This document shows positions 1-10,700 of a stretch of 38,720 nucleotides of DNA, in pieces. Numbering within the stretch: the first letter of the stretch is position 1; each line of letters opens with the position of its first letter. The position numbers were made by a program, and so were the translations under genes. Below the pieces are notes generated by a model that searched no databases, was not told where the DNA came from, and saw only the letters and a list, made by a program, of their open reading frames with translations. The DNA is from a virus. The stretch spans positions 1-38,720 of IMG/VR virus record IMGVR_UViG_3300009158_000099; one strand, given 5' to 3'.

Positions 1-30
1 AAATATATGTTCCAAAAAATTCAAAATTAA
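1..30 (+). CDS. Possible C-terminal end of an upstream gene (partial)
   Basis: Reading from base 1, nine codons run into a TAA at 28-30 (KYMFQKIQN then stop). The next gene starts 20 bases later with its own ribosome binding site, so this could be the tail of the preceding late gene. Nine residues cannot identify a family, and the reading may be chance. It would be confirmed by extending the contig leftward. Confidence 0.3.
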   Translation, partial: KYMFQKIQN

Positions 31-43
31 GAGAGGCGTTAGG
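31..43 (+). promoter_or_regulatory. Ribosome binding site that decides the start of the first complete gene
   Basis: A purine-rich stretch (GAGAGG at 31-36, then TTAGG at 39-43) precedes the ATG at 50. The gene's frame stays open to the left edge of the window, so the start cannot be fixed by an upstream stop codon. The Shine-Dalgarno-like purines and the stop of another frame at 28-30 favour ATG 50. Confidence 0.5.
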
Positions 44-49
44 TATATA

Positions 50-2275
50 ATGGCAGGAGCAACTACAGCGTCATCAGTGGCAACTACTGTTTTAACAGGC
101 ATAGGTGCAGCAACAGGAGTTGCAGCGGCAATTGACAGCACTATTAGTGCAGTCACATCTGCATTTAAAGAAATTGCACCACAACAATTTCCAATTGCCA
201 ATGCACTACACGGATATGCAACCTATGACTACGTGATCGGCATAGGATCGTTAACAGCAGAAGACTGTAACTACCCAGATTCGACATATCTTGCAGGAAA
301 ACGAGTTCCGCTAATTTGTAAATCAGCTAATGCTGATCCGAATAATCGCGTAAACACCCCGTATGGTAAGTTTGATTTTTTTGTTGAAGATTTACAATTA
401 GATAGCCAAATAGGTTTACAGTTTGGATTTAATACAAACGTTTCGTCTATCTCTTTTAAAGTTAGAGAACCGTTTAGCATGGGCCTGTTTATGATTTCAA
501 TTCAACAAGCAGCTCAAGAACAGGGGTGGAATGCATGGCGTGATGCACCGTTTTTATTAACTATTGATTTTAGAGGTAATAAAGAAAACGGATCAATGGT
601 TCCTATTCCTGGTTTAGAAAAACGCATACCGTTTATGTTTAATGAGATTAACATGTCAGTTGATGCAAGCGGCAGTTCATACACAGTAACTGCGCAACCG
701 TATAACCAGCTAGGGTTAAGTGACGAACATGCAACATTAAAAACTGACGTTTCAATTAAAGGAACAACTGTACAAGAAACGTTGCAAACAGGTGAAAAAA
801 GTTTACAAACGGTAGTTAATAAACGATTAAAAACACTACAAGATAAAAAAATTGTTTCGGTGCCGGATGAAATTTTAATTTTATTTCCGATCGATACCTC
901 GTCCGAAGCATCAGGAGGAGGGTCAGGCAATACTGAAAATAAAGATGGTGCAACTACTGATGCAACACAGCAGGCATTGTTTGATAAAATAGGTGTTTCT
1001 CGAAACAAAGACACTCAATCATTAGAACAAGATCCTAAGAATTGTAATGATTTAGGTAAGGCAAAATTAGGCTTTGACGAAAAACGCAAAGGTGATGCAC
1101 CTGTTGGAAAAGATAATGTTATCTATGATGATAAATTAAAAGTCAATGTGCGTGCGAATAATACTATCAATGCTGCAGAAAGTGATTTTAGATTTAGACA
1201 AGATACCGATATTCCAAATGCAATTAATCAAGTTATTTTACAAAGTAATTTTGTTACTGATGCATTTAATCCAGACAATCTTAGTCCAGAAGGGTACATA
1301 GGCTGGTGGAGGATTGATGTTCAAACTTATATTATTCCTAATACAGACAACATGAAATCAACTGGGTCGTATCCCAAGTTAATTGTGTATAGGGTAGTAC
1401 CATACGATGTACATTCTAGCAAAATGGCTCCGCCTAATGCGCAAGTGCCGGGATTTGATAATCTAGCAATGCAAGCAGTAAAAGCATACAATTACATTTA
1501 TACTGGAAAAAATGTCGATATTTTAAATTTTGATATTAAGATTAACAACGGCTTCCAAACAATCATGGCTGCTGATGGATTAGAAGACGGCGGTGATGTT
1601 AAAGATTCTGAAATTGGGAATGTTAAACCAAAAGGTGGTTCGCCGCTTGCTGAAGGGTTTGCGCCCGAACAGGAGTTAGGAGTAGGTTCAACAATTGTAA
1701 AATATATCGGAACATTAACCGGGTCTGACAAAATGGGCGGTGGTGGTACAGAAACAAAAGGCACCCGCGCTGCTAGATTTTTTATGGACTCTGTTACATC
1801 GGGGCTTGATATGTATAACATAAAATTAAAAATTGTCGGTGATCCCTATTTTGTTGTGCAAAGTGGAATGGGAAATTACACCGCAAGTTCAACACAGTAC
1901 AGTAATTTAACATCTGACGGATCAGTAAACTACCAAAACGGTGAAGTTGTTATTAGCATTTTTTTTAGAACTCCAATTGACATTAATCAAACAACTGGAA
2001 TGTATTCATTTGGTTCTGCGACTGCACCGCTGATGCAGTTTAACGGATTGTATAATGTTATTACTGTTAAAAGTTCGTTTAACGGCGGGCAATTTACACA
2101 AGAACTCGATGCATATAGATTACCAATGCAAGAAGGTACAAATGTTGCACCAAGTGGCACATTTAATATAGCAAATCTAGCATCAGGCGTTGTTGATGCT
2201 GCAGCAAAAATTGCAGGTGATGCAGTTGGTGCAGTAACTGACGCAGTGACTAGTGTAGTTAGCAAGGTATTATAG
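50..2275 (+). CDS. Probable baseplate hub / tail-tube-fold structural protein upstream of gp5
   Basis: A 741-residue virion structural protein. After an Ala/Gly/Thr-rich helical N-terminus (residues 1-45), residues about 50-240 read like a tail-tube/hub beta-barrel domain: an 'FDFFVEDLQLDSQIG' strand pair, then 'FKVREPFSMGLFMISI', then 'PFLLTIDFRGN'. A second beta-rich part follows an acidic, Gly/Asn-rich linker (about 285-370). The C-terminal 35 residues are again small, hydrophobic and probably helical. The position directly before the gp5-like gene suggests the hub role that gp27 plays in T4, but I see no direct gp27 signature and it could be another hub or tube-cap protein. The 8-nt gap to the next gene indicates co-transcription. 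The frame is open upstream of ATG 50. Confidence 0.6.
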   Translation: MAGATTASSVATTVLTGIGAATGVAAAIDSTISAVTSAFKEIAPQQFPIANALHGYATYDYVIGIGSLTAEDCNYPDSTYLAGKRVPLICKSANADPNNRVNTPYGKFDFFVEDLQLDSQIGLQFGFNTNVSSISFKVREPFSMGLFMISIQQAAQEQGWNAWRDAPFLLTIDFRGNKENGSMVPIPGLEKRIPFMFNEINMSVDASGSSYTVTAQPYNQLGLSDEHATLKTDVSIKGTTVQETLQTGEKSLQTVVNKRLKTLQDKKIVSVPDEILILFPIDTSSEASGGGSGNTENKDGATTDATQQALFDKIGVSRNKDTQSLEQDPKNCNDLGKAKLGFDEKRKGDAPVGKDNVIYDDKLKVNVRANNTINAAESDFRFRQDTDIPNAINQVILQSNFVTDAFNPDNLSPEGYIGWWRIDVQTYIIPNTDNMKSTGSYPKLIVYRVVPYDVHSSKMAPPNAQVPGFDNLAMQAVKAYNYIYTGKNVDILNFDIKINNGFQTIMAADGLEDGGDVKDSEIGNVKPKGGSPLAEGFAPEQELGVGSTIVKYIGTLTGSDKMGGGGTETKGTRAARFFMDSVTSGLDMYNIKLKIVGDPYFVVQSGMGNYTASSTQYSNLTSDGSVNYQNGEVVISIFFRTPIDINQTTGMYSFGSATAPLMQFNGLYNVITVKSSFNGGQFTQELDAYRLPMQEGTNVAPSGTFNIANLASGVVDAAAKIAGDAVGAVTDAVTSVVSKVL

Positions 2276-2283
2276 GTAAAGTA

Positions 2284-3789
2284 ATGGCTGATAATAAACA
2301 AGGTGGATTCATTTCATCATCGGGATCAAAACCAGAACCAGGACCGTTCTTAGCAACGGTAGTAAGTCATCAGGATGGTACATATATGGGCATCCTTGAA
2401 GTAGAACTTGATCGACCCACTGGCGGCACGAGCAAAGAGGGAGAGTTGCACCGTGTTAATTACATGAGTCCCTTTGGTGGAATAACAAGTAAAGAATTTG
2501 TTGCTGAAGATCCGAACGATTTTAACAACACACAAAAAAGTTATGGCTTTTGGATGGTCCCACCTGATGTAGGATCAAAAGTAATTGTTTTTTTTATTAA
2601 TGGTGATCCAAAATACGGTTACTGGATAGGCTGCGTGTTTGAAGAAAATAAAAATTTTATGATTCCTGGGCTTGCTGCAACAGAATATGTGCTTGATAGC
2701 AAACAGCGCAGACCAGTTGCCGAATTTAATTCTAAAGTTAACACAGCAACGTCTGATCCTTCTAAATTTAAAAAACCTGCACATCCATTTGCAGTAGTTT
2801 TAGAAAATCAAGGGAACCTTGGCGCAAACGACGGCGGTTTGTTGTATGATGACACTCGTGGAATTACGACTAGTAGTGCAAGACGCGAAACGCCTAGTAT
2901 GGTGTTTGGGATTTCAACACCTGGCCCTCTTGATAAAAGATCAGGAGCAAAGACTGGACCAATTGGCAAAGATGAACACAAAATTCCAAATGCGTTTGTG
3001 AGTAGATTAGGCGGTAGTACGTTTGTTATGGACGACGGCGATGACAAGTTTCTTCGTAAGAAAAAACCCAGCGAAGCAGGTCCGGAGTATATGGCAATTG
3101 AACAAGGCGAAACCGGGGGTAATGTAACAATACCGCATAACGAACTTGTTAGAATCCGAACACGGACTGGACATCAAATCCTGTTGCATAACAGTGAAGA
3201 TTTAATTTACATTACAAATTCTAGAGGAACTGCATGGATTGAAATGACCAGCAACGGAAAAATCGATATATATGCATCAGACAGCATTAGTTTTAGATCT
3301 GATGTAGATATTAACTTTAGTGCTGCTCGAGATATTAATTTACATGCAGGTGCAGATACTCCGGGTAAAACTGTTGGAAAATTTACTGCAGACACTGACG
3401 GATGGGTTAATATTACAGCTAGACGAAATGTTAAAATTACTGCAACATTTGGTGATTTAGAAATACTCGCCGATGCCGGCAGCGGTAAAATAACAGTTAA
3501 AAATAATTTAAATTTAAAAAGTACTAACCATATCGAATCTGCAACTAAAATTGATATGAACGGCGCCGCTGCAGTTGCAGCCACTAAAGCATATATTCCT
3601 ATTAGGGTTCCGACGCAGGAGCCTTATAGTGGACATGAAAATTTAGATCCTACTAAAGTTATACCTGAGCAAACTAAAGCTAGTGACCCGACTGCTAGTC
3701 GAGGAAATGCAACACCGGATTTCTTTAAAAAATACACAACAAAAACAGATACTTTCGCTAAAGTTAAAGGCGAGGAGAAACAAAAATGA
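2284..3789 (+). CDS. 5: gp5-like baseplate hub / central needle protein without lysozyme domain
   Basis: A 501-residue protein resembling T4 gp5 in its outer parts. Residues about 18-130 form an OB-fold-like hub domain ('FLATVVSHQDGTYMGILEVEL', then 'GFWMVPPDVGSKVIVFFINGDP', 'YGYWIGCVFE'). Residues about 255-430 are short repeating strands typical of the trimeric beta-helix needle (for example 'GKIDIYASDSISFRSDVDINFSAARDINLHAG' in pieces of about eight residues). Between them, where T4 gp5 carries its lysozyme domain (T4 gp5 is 575 aa), there are only about 120 residues, including 'ARRETPSMVFGISTPGP'. No lysozyme catalytic pattern is recognisable, so the murein-degrading activity is probably absent or encoded elsewhere. 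The gene overlaps gp25 by four bases (ATGA). Confidence 0.85.
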   Translation: MADNKQGGFISSSGSKPEPGPFLATVVSHQDGTYMGILEVELDRPTGGTSKEGELHRVNYMSPFGGITSKEFVAEDPNDFNNTQKSYGFWMVPPDVGSKVIVFFINGDPKYGYWIGCVFEENKNFMIPGLAATEYVLDSKQRRPVAEFNSKVNTATSDPSKFKKPAHPFAVVLENQGNLGANDGGLLYDDTRGITTSSARRETPSMVFGISTPGPLDKRSGAKTGPIGKDEHKIPNAFVSRLGGSTFVMDDGDDKFLRKKKPSEAGPEYMAIEQGETGGNVTIPHNELVRIRTRTGHQILLHNSEDLIYITNSRGTAWIEMTSNGKIDIYASDSISFRSDVDINFSAARDINLHAGADTPGKTVGKFTADTDGWVNITARRNVKITATFGDLEILADAGSGKITVKNNLNLKSTNHIESATKIDMNGAAAVAATKAYIPIRVPTQEPYSGHENLDPTKVIPEQTKASDPTASRGNATPDFFKKYTTKTDTFAKVKGEEKQK

Positions 3790-4232
3790 GCGTAAAATCA
3801 AATCTTTATCATAGGATTTCGTTACCGGCGGTTGCAATTAAAGCAACTGATATTACACCGAAGATGTATAAAGGGTTTAGCACAGTTAATACAACTACAC
3901 AAAATTTTAGTTTATTTGACATAGAATTAGTTAAACAAGACTTAATAAATCATTTTTATATTAGGCAAGGCGAGCGATTAATGCAGCCGGAGTTTGGAAC
4001 AATAATTTGGGACGTATTATTTGAACCAATGACAGAGCAGGTTAAAGAATTGATTTTGCAAGATGTTAATAAAATAATAAATTACGATCCGCGAATATAT
4101 GCATCAGAGGTAGTAGTAACTGCGTACGAAACTGGAATACAAATAGAATGTTCATTACAATTTAATCCGTATAATATTTCTCAATCTATGAAATTACGGT
4201 TTGATCAAACAAGTGGCTTGCTAATTCAATAA
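3786..4232 (+). CDS. 25: gp25-like baseplate wedge protein
   Basis: A 148-residue homologue of T4 gp25 (132 aa), a wedge subunit that helps start sheath assembly and shares the GPW/gp25 fold. The family signature is clear in the middle: 'FYIRQGERLMQPEFGTII' followed by 'DVLFEPM'. The remaining C-terminal part carries 'EVVVTAYETGIQIECSLQF', matching the family's closing strands. The start codon overlaps the gp5 stop (ATGA) and is preceded by a strong GAGGAG Shine-Dalgarno inside the end of gp5, so the two are probably translationally coupled. The lysozyme name often attached to this family is historical. Confidence 0.92.
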   Translation: MSVKSNLYHRISLPAVAIKATDITPKMYKGFSTVNTTTQNFSLFDIELVKQDLINHFYIRQGERLMQPEFGTIIWDVLFEPMTEQVKELILQDVNKIINYDPRIYASEVVVTAYETGIQIECSLQFNPYNISQSMKLRFDQTSGLLIQ

Positions 4233-4253
4233 AGTACACACATAATTTTATTC

Positions 4254-4261
4254 AATAAATA
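4254..4261 (+). promoter_or_regulatory. T4-type late promoter box upstream of gp6
   Basis: AATAAATA matches the T4 late -10 consensus TATAAATA at seven of eight positions. It lies in the 47-base gap between gp25 and gp6, about 19 bases before the gp6 ATG. The placement in one of the few intergenic gaps supports it. Recognition would depend on a gp55-like sigma factor encoded outside the window. Confidence 0.6.
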
Positions 4262-4279
4262 CACTTATTAGGACAAACC

Positions 4280-7200
4280 ATGAGTGCAATAGATAGACAA
4301 AATAGATTATTAGTAGCAGAAGATTGGAAGAAAATTTATCAATCTTTTAGAAACGCAGACTTTCAAAGTTATGATTTTGAGAATCTTCGTAGAACAATGA
4401 TTGACTATATTCGTCAAAACTACCCGGAAGATTTTAACGATTATATTGAAAGCTCGGAGTATTTGGCACTTATCGATCTAATTGCATTTTTAGGACAAAG
4501 TGTTGCGTTCCGTGTTGATTTAAACGCCCGCGAAAACTTTTTAGAGCTAGCAGAACGTCGAGATAGTGTGTTAAGATTAGCACGTCTTATTAGTTATAAT
4601 GCAAAACGAAATGTTGCTGCTCAAGGATTATTAAAATTTTCAACTGTGCAGACTAGTCAAAGTGTTATTGATAGCACTGGTCGAAATTTAGCCGGTCAGG
4701 TTATTACATGGAACGATGCTTCAAATTCGAATTGGTACGATCAGTTTATTAAAGTTATTAATGCTGCGTTAAATACATCTCAACAATTTGGTAGTCCTGT
4801 AGATAAAGCGACTGTATATGGCATCCCTTCTGAACAATACAGATTTGAAAGCGCAAATTCCGGAGTTCCTGTTTATGCGTTTTCAAAAACAATATCAGGA
4901 AGAAACACGACATTTGAAATAACAAGTACGTCGTTTAATGGGCAGAACTATATTTACGAAGAACCACCTAAAGCAGGAAATAAACTTGCTTGCATTTTTA
5001 AAAACGACGGCCGCGGCTACAGTAGCGCGGCTACTGGTTTCTTTTTAAACTTTACTCAAGGAAACCTTAGCACTGGATCGTTTACAATTTCTCAACCTAG
5101 CACAAGTGAATTAGTTGACATACAATCGCAGGGTATTAACAACAATGATGTATGGTTATATCGATTAGACAAAAATTCTGCAGAAAGTGAATTATGGACT
5201 AAAGTTCCTAATTTTGAAGGAAACAACATTATCTATAATAGTTTAAACAAAAACATTAGAAATATATATGGCGTTACTACTCGCGCAGGTGACGCAGTTA
5301 GTTTAACATTTAGCGATGGCACATTTGGTAATTTACCGTTGGGCACTTTTAGGGTGTATTATAGAATTAGTAACGGATTAAACTATAAAATTACACCGCA
5401 AGATATTCGCAATGTTTCAATTTCTATTCCGTACATGTCGGCAACTAACCAGCTCGAAACATTAACAGTTACTCTAGCGTTGGCAACTTCAGTTAGCAAT
5501 GCAGATACTACTGAGTCTAATGATAGCATTAAAGCAAATGCTCCTGCAACGTACTACACACAAAATAGAATGATTACCGGTGAAGATTATAACATTAGTC
5601 CATTGGGTGTTAATCAACAAATATTAAAAGTAAAAGCAGTTAACAGATCGTCAAGTGGTATTAGTCGATATTTTGACCTCGTTGACCCTACCGGAAAATA
5701 TAGCTCTACAAATTTATTTGCAGATGATGGTGTACTGTATACTGAAAGTTACCAGTCATTTGTTAAGTTTTCGTTTGCTAACAAGACTGATATCGAAGCC
5801 GTGATTTATAATACAGTAATTGATATTTTGAAAAAAATAGAATTGAGAAATTTTTATTATTCAAAATTTATTAATTTAATAACTTTGAGTTTAGATGTGT
5901 TTTGGACTACTGTTTCGACTGATTCGTCGTCATCATCTGGATTTATTAGTAACCAGTCCGATCTTCAAATTAACAAAGTTAGTTCATTTACCGCTACTGA
6001 TCTTAAATATTTTTCACCGGGCGCATTAGTTAGATTCGTTGCACCTGAAGGTAAGTATTTTAATACTAATAACAAAAATGCATTAGTAATAGGAACTGGG
6101 ACAGAACCTGGGTACGTTACCTATCTATGGGCAGAAGTTGTAACAGTTGCATCTGACGGAACGGCATCGGGTACAGGAATGCTACCATCTGGCATGGGTG
6201 CTATTACGCTAAGTACACCAATTCCGACTACTTCAATAGTAAGCCAAATTATTCCAAAGTTTTCGACTTCGCTTTCTCAATCAGTTATTTCGACAATGAT
6301 TGATTTGATATTTTCAAATAAACCTTTCGGACTGCGATACAGTGCAGTTGTTCAGGAATGGCAAATTATTTTTGAAGTGAATTTAAACAGCAAAGGCGCG
6401 TTTAATTTAGGAAAACAAGGCGATATTTCAAATACACAACAAGATTCAAGTTGGGTGTTATTGTTTACGACCGACAATGAATCTTATAAAATAACTAGTC
6501 GCGAAACACGTTTTATTTTTGAAAGTGATAAACAACTTAGATTTTATTTTGACAGCAGTAAAAAAATATACGATACTCGATCAAACTCGTTAATTAAAGA
6601 CTCTATTAAAATTTTAAATATCAATACAGTTTCAGGTAGTGCTTTGCCATTCTTAGTTGACTATAAATGGGAAATCCATTCTGAGTATATCGGGTTAGAC
6701 GGTTATGTAGATAATAAAAAAATTGTAGTGTCGTTTGCAGATAGTGACGACGACGGTATTGTTGATAATCCTGAATTATTTTTAACTATTGTTGATCCGA
6801 CTAACTCAACGATTGTTCTTAAAAATCGATATATTGTTGAAGAAAAATACTCAATTTCGTTAGGGCAAGACGATTTTAGATATATCAATAACGTTAATGA
6901 GATTGTTAAAATATATAATTCCGAATCCGAATTAGCTACATTGTTAGATTTTACAATTGGCCAGTATTTTTATTTTGCAGATACTGCAGTAGTAAAGCAA
7001 TTGACTACTGCAAGAAAATTAGTGCCTTCTCTTATGTATAAAGTATATCAAGGCCGAGATAATCTTAAATTTCAATATATTCATAGTGCAGATTATGAGT
7101 CTCGAATTGATCCAGGAACAAGTAACATTATTGATGTATTTGTTCTTACAAAGAATTATGATACTGCATTTAGACAGTGGCTTGCTGGTGCAGCAATTGA

Positions 7201-7741
7201 CAAACCGCTTGCCCCAGGTACTGATGAATTATACAACACCTTGGCACCGTCTTTAAATTTAATTAAAGCAGTGTCCGACGAAGTTGTATATCATCCTATA
7301 CAATATAAAGTGTTGTTTGGCCCAACTGCGCCATTAGAATTGCAGGCAGTGTTTAAAATTACAAAAACTTCGGGTCAGGTCATTTCAGATAACGATATTA
7401 AATCTCAAGTGATAACTGCAATTAACGAATTTTTTGCTTTAGAAAATTGGGATTTTGGTGATACTTTTTATTTTTCAGAACTAGCAACGTATGTTATGAA
7501 TAAAACATCACCTAACATTTCAAATTTTTTGATTGTACCTCGCCAACCTAATCTATCGTTTGGTAGTTTATTTGAAATTAAATCAACTAGCAACCAAATT
7601 TTTATTAATGGAGCAACAGTAACTGATATTGAAATTATTTCTGGAATTACTGCAAACCAAATTAAATCGGCAAATATTATTACTGCTGAAAATTCAGCAG
7701 ATCAACAACTTATTACTAGTTCATCATACGGGAGTATCTAA
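4280..7741 (+). CDS. 6: gp6-like baseplate wedge protein
   Basis: A 1153-residue wedge protein. Residues 1-120 carry a conserved helical N-terminus I recognise from T4-like marine phage gp6: 'DWKKIYQSFRNADFQSYDFE', then 'YIESSEYLALIDLIAFLGQS', then 'DLNARENFLELAERRDSVL'. In T4, gp6 dimers form the inner baseplate ring that rearranges on host contact. This copy is much longer than T4 gp6 (660 aa); the extra length lies in the middle, beta-rich part after a Ser-rich stretch near residue 550. The C-terminal third ('VVYHPIQYKVLFGPTAPLEL' and onward) looks like the J-type baseplate domain. It has its own late promoter box and an AGGA ribosome binding site. Its stop overlaps the start of the next gene (TAATG). 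Confidence 0.9.
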   Translation: MSAIDRQNRLLVAEDWKKIYQSFRNADFQSYDFENLRRTMIDYIRQNYPEDFNDYIESSEYLALIDLIAFLGQSVAFRVDLNARENFLELAERRDSVLRLARLISYNAKRNVAAQGLLKFSTVQTSQSVIDSTGRNLAGQVITWNDASNSNWYDQFIKVINAALNTSQQFGSPVDKATVYGIPSEQYRFESANSGVPVYAFSKTISGRNTTFEITSTSFNGQNYIYEEPPKAGNKLACIFKNDGRGYSSAATGFFLNFTQGNLSTGSFTISQPSTSELVDIQSQGINNNDVWLYRLDKNSAESELWTKVPNFEGNNIIYNSLNKNIRNIYGVTTRAGDAVSLTFSDGTFGNLPLGTFRVYYRISNGLNYKITPQDIRNVSISIPYMSATNQLETLTVTLALATSVSNADTTESNDSIKANAPATYYTQNRMITGEDYNISPLGVNQQILKVKAVNRSSSGISRYFDLVDPTGKYSSTNLFADDGVLYTESYQSFVKFSFANKTDIEAVIYNTVIDILKKIELRNFYYSKFINLITLSLDVFWTTVSTDSSSSSGFISNQSDLQINKVSSFTATDLKYFSPGALVRFVAPEGKYFNTNNKNALVIGTGTEPGYVTYLWAEVVTVASDGTASGTGMLPSGMGAITLSTPIPTTSIVSQIIPKFSTSLSQSVISTMIDLIFSNKPFGLRYSAVVQEWQIIFEVNLNSKGAFNLGKQGDISNTQQDSSWVLLFTTDNESYKITSRETRFIFESDKQLRFYFDSSKKIYDTRSNSLIKDSIKILNINTVSGSALPFLVDYKWEIHSEYIGLDGYVDNKKIVVSFADSDDDGIVDNPELFLTIVDPTNSTIVLKNRYIVEEKYSISLGQDDFRYINNVNEIVKIYNSESELATLLDFTIGQYFYFADTAVVKQLTTARKLVPSLMYKVYQGRDNLKFQYIHSADYESRIDPGTSNIIDVFVLTKNYDTAFRQWLAGAAIDKPLAPGTDELYNTLAPSLNLIKAVSDEVVYHPIQYKVLFGPTAPLELQAVFKITKTSGQVISDNDIKSQVITAINEFFALENWDFGDTFYFSELATYVMNKTSPNISNFLIVPRQPNLSFGSLFEIKSTSNQIFINGATVTDIEIISGITANQIKSANIITAENSADQQLITSSSYGSI

Positions 7742-10700
7742 TGGCTGACAGCACAAATCCAATCGCAAGTGACAACCTTTCTGCAACATTTCTACCAAGA
7801 TTTTATAGAACAGATGCAAATAAAAAGTTTTTACAAGCTACAGTTAATCAATTAGTCCAGCCCGGGTCTGTACAAAAAGTTAGCGGATATGTTGGTCGTC
7901 AAAATTCTAAAGCTACAACACACGATGATGTTTTTGTTGACGCAGCAAATTCTGCCAGACAGCAATATCAATTAGAACCGGGATTTGTTGTTAAAGATCC
8001 GCTTAATAATACAACATTTTTTAAAGATTATCAAGATTATATTAATCAAATTAGCGTGTTTGGCGGAAACGTTAATAACCATGCTCGATTAAATAAGCAA
8101 GAATTTTACAGCTGGGATCCCCATATTAATTGGGATAAATTTGTTAATTTTCAAAATTATTATTGGTTACCTAATGGTCCTAATACAGTTAATGTACACG
8201 GAAATATCCAAAAAGTTGAAAGTACTTACACGGTTGTTGTTGAAAACGAAGGCGATAACAACGAATATTTATTTACACCAAACGGCCTGTCAAGGAATCC
8301 AACATTAACATTGTATCGCGGTCAGACTTACAACTTTAATATTACAAGCCCAGGAAACCCGTTTAGTTTTAAAACTAAGCGATCTACTGGGTTTACTGAT
8401 CGGTATCGTACTGCCGGTTTAGATTCAGCTGTGGAAGTGGGATCTATTACATTTACTGTTCCTGATACCTGCCCAGATGTTTTATATTATGTCAGTGAAA
8501 CTGACATAATACTCGGCGGTGTTGTACAAATTTTAGACTTAAATGAAAACTCGTCGTTAGATATCGATACAGAATTTTTAGGTAAAAAAACTTATATATT
8601 AAAAGATGGCACACCGTTAAGCAATGGCATGAAAATTGCGTTTGTTGGGAATGTGTCGCCTGCAAAATATGCAACAGGCAAATATTATGTCGAAGGTGTT
8701 GGTACTGCAATTACATTAGTTAGCGAATCAGATTTAGAAATTCTAACTGATTATACACTTCCTGAAACTATTTTATTCGATTCAAACCCATTTGATTCGA
8801 AACCATTCAGTGATGCAATCTCTTATGCAAGCACGCCTGATTATGTTGTGATTGATCGTGCATCTAAAGATAGAAATGCATGGTCGAGGTATAATCGATG
8901 GTTTCATACAGATGTTATTGAAATTAGCGCAACTATAAATGGAATAACGCCGACTATTGATCAGTCGGCTAGGGCAGTTCGACCAATTATTGAATTTGAT
9001 AATAATCTTAAACTATTTAACTTTGGAACACATGCAGTTACCGATATTGATTTAATTGACGACTTTACAACTGATGCATTTTCAATTATTGAAGGATCGG
9101 CTGGATATAATGTCGACGGTGTTAATCTCGCTAACGGCCATCGGATATTGTTTACTGCCGATACTGATAATTTTGTTAGAAATAATATATATCGTGTCGA
9201 AATTGTTAATCTTTATACAAATAATACTGACGCTGATGGTGTTCCGACTAGCAGCCAGATTCATCTTGTTTTAGACGACACTATTGAAAAATATCACTCT
9301 ACCTTGATTCATTTTGGTGCAAAAAATCAAGGAAAAATGTACTGGTTTAACGGTACAGACTGGAAATTAGGACAACAGAAAACAAAATTAAATCAACAAC
9401 CGTTGTTTGATATAGTCGATGATACTGGTATTAGTTTTAGTGATACAAGCAAATATTCGGGATCTACATTTTTAGGAACACCTTTATTTTCGTATAAAAT
9501 TGGTAGCGGCAAAGTTGATAAGAATTTAGGTTTTGCGTTATCATATAAAAATATTAATAATATCGGTGATATTGTTTTTAATTTTTCGTTAATGACTGAC
9601 AGTTTTCAGTACGAAGAAAATTCAAAAATTACAACTAAATCGACAAATGTTGGATTTCTAGTTAAAACAAATTACAATAATTCATTTTCGTATGTTAACG
9701 GATGGCAAATTTGTACATCGCCTAATACACAAGCAGCAGTGCGTGTATACAAAAATTCAACAAATTTAAATAATTTTAAAATTGATTTATATGATGATAT
9801 TGCAACTCTTAATGACTTAGTAGTCCGTGTTTATGTTAACGGAATTCGACTTGATCAATCAAAATGGTCAATTGATACTGCAGTAACTACTAACAACATT
9901 CCAGTTAAAAAAACAATTGTATTGGCAAATGATTTGACACCATCTGATGTCTTATCAATAAGGACATTTTCATCACAATCAATTAACTCAAATGGGTATT
10001 ATGAAATTCCGGTTAATCTTCAAAGTAATCCGTTTAACAAATTAATTTCTGAATTTACATTAGGTGAAGTGATCGATCATGTAACTTCGATTGTTGATAA
10101 TTTGGATAGTTTTAAAGGAAATTTTCCAGGTGCAAGTAACATTAGAGATTTAGGGAACATATCACAATTTGGTACAAAATTTGTGCAGCATAGCGGGCCT
10201 ATTGGTCTATCTCTTTATCATATCACTTCTAGCACTAAAAATATTGTTCGAGCATTAGAATATTCACGTGATCGATATAATGAATTTAAGCGTGGTTTTA
10301 TTATAACAGCAACGTCATTAGGAATCCATACTGACCCTATTTCTTTTGTTAACCAAATAATGAGAGAAATTAATAAAGACATTCCGAAAAATTCTTCGTT
10401 CTATTTTAGTGACATGGTACCATATGGCGCAAGTTTAAAAACATCATTTACTGTGTTAGATTACAGAATTCAACGTTATTCGTTAGCGAATGTGTTTGAT
10501 TTATCAGAATTATCAAATAAAGCAGTTGGTGTTTATTTAAACGACGAACAACTTTTACATGGCAAAGATTACACGTTTGATAGCCAAGGTTTTGTTATTA
10601 TAACTGCAACTAAGCATAATGATGATGTTATAACAATATATGAATACGAGAGTACCGACGGAAACTTTGTACCTGAAACTCCGACTAAGTTAGGAATATG

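Noticed and set aside
514-1014. A 166-aa open frame on the minus strand inside the hub gene
   Set aside because: It is antisense to a gene with tail-tube-like features, with no promoter or ribosome binding site visible.
3786-4232. gp25 as an active lysozyme
   Set aside because: The family name is historical. The protein is a wedge subunit and I see no glycosidase active-site pattern.
8218-8550. A functional copper-binding domain
   Set aside because: The strand order is cupredoxin-like, but the paired His and Met ligands are not evident, so only a structural resemblance is claimed.
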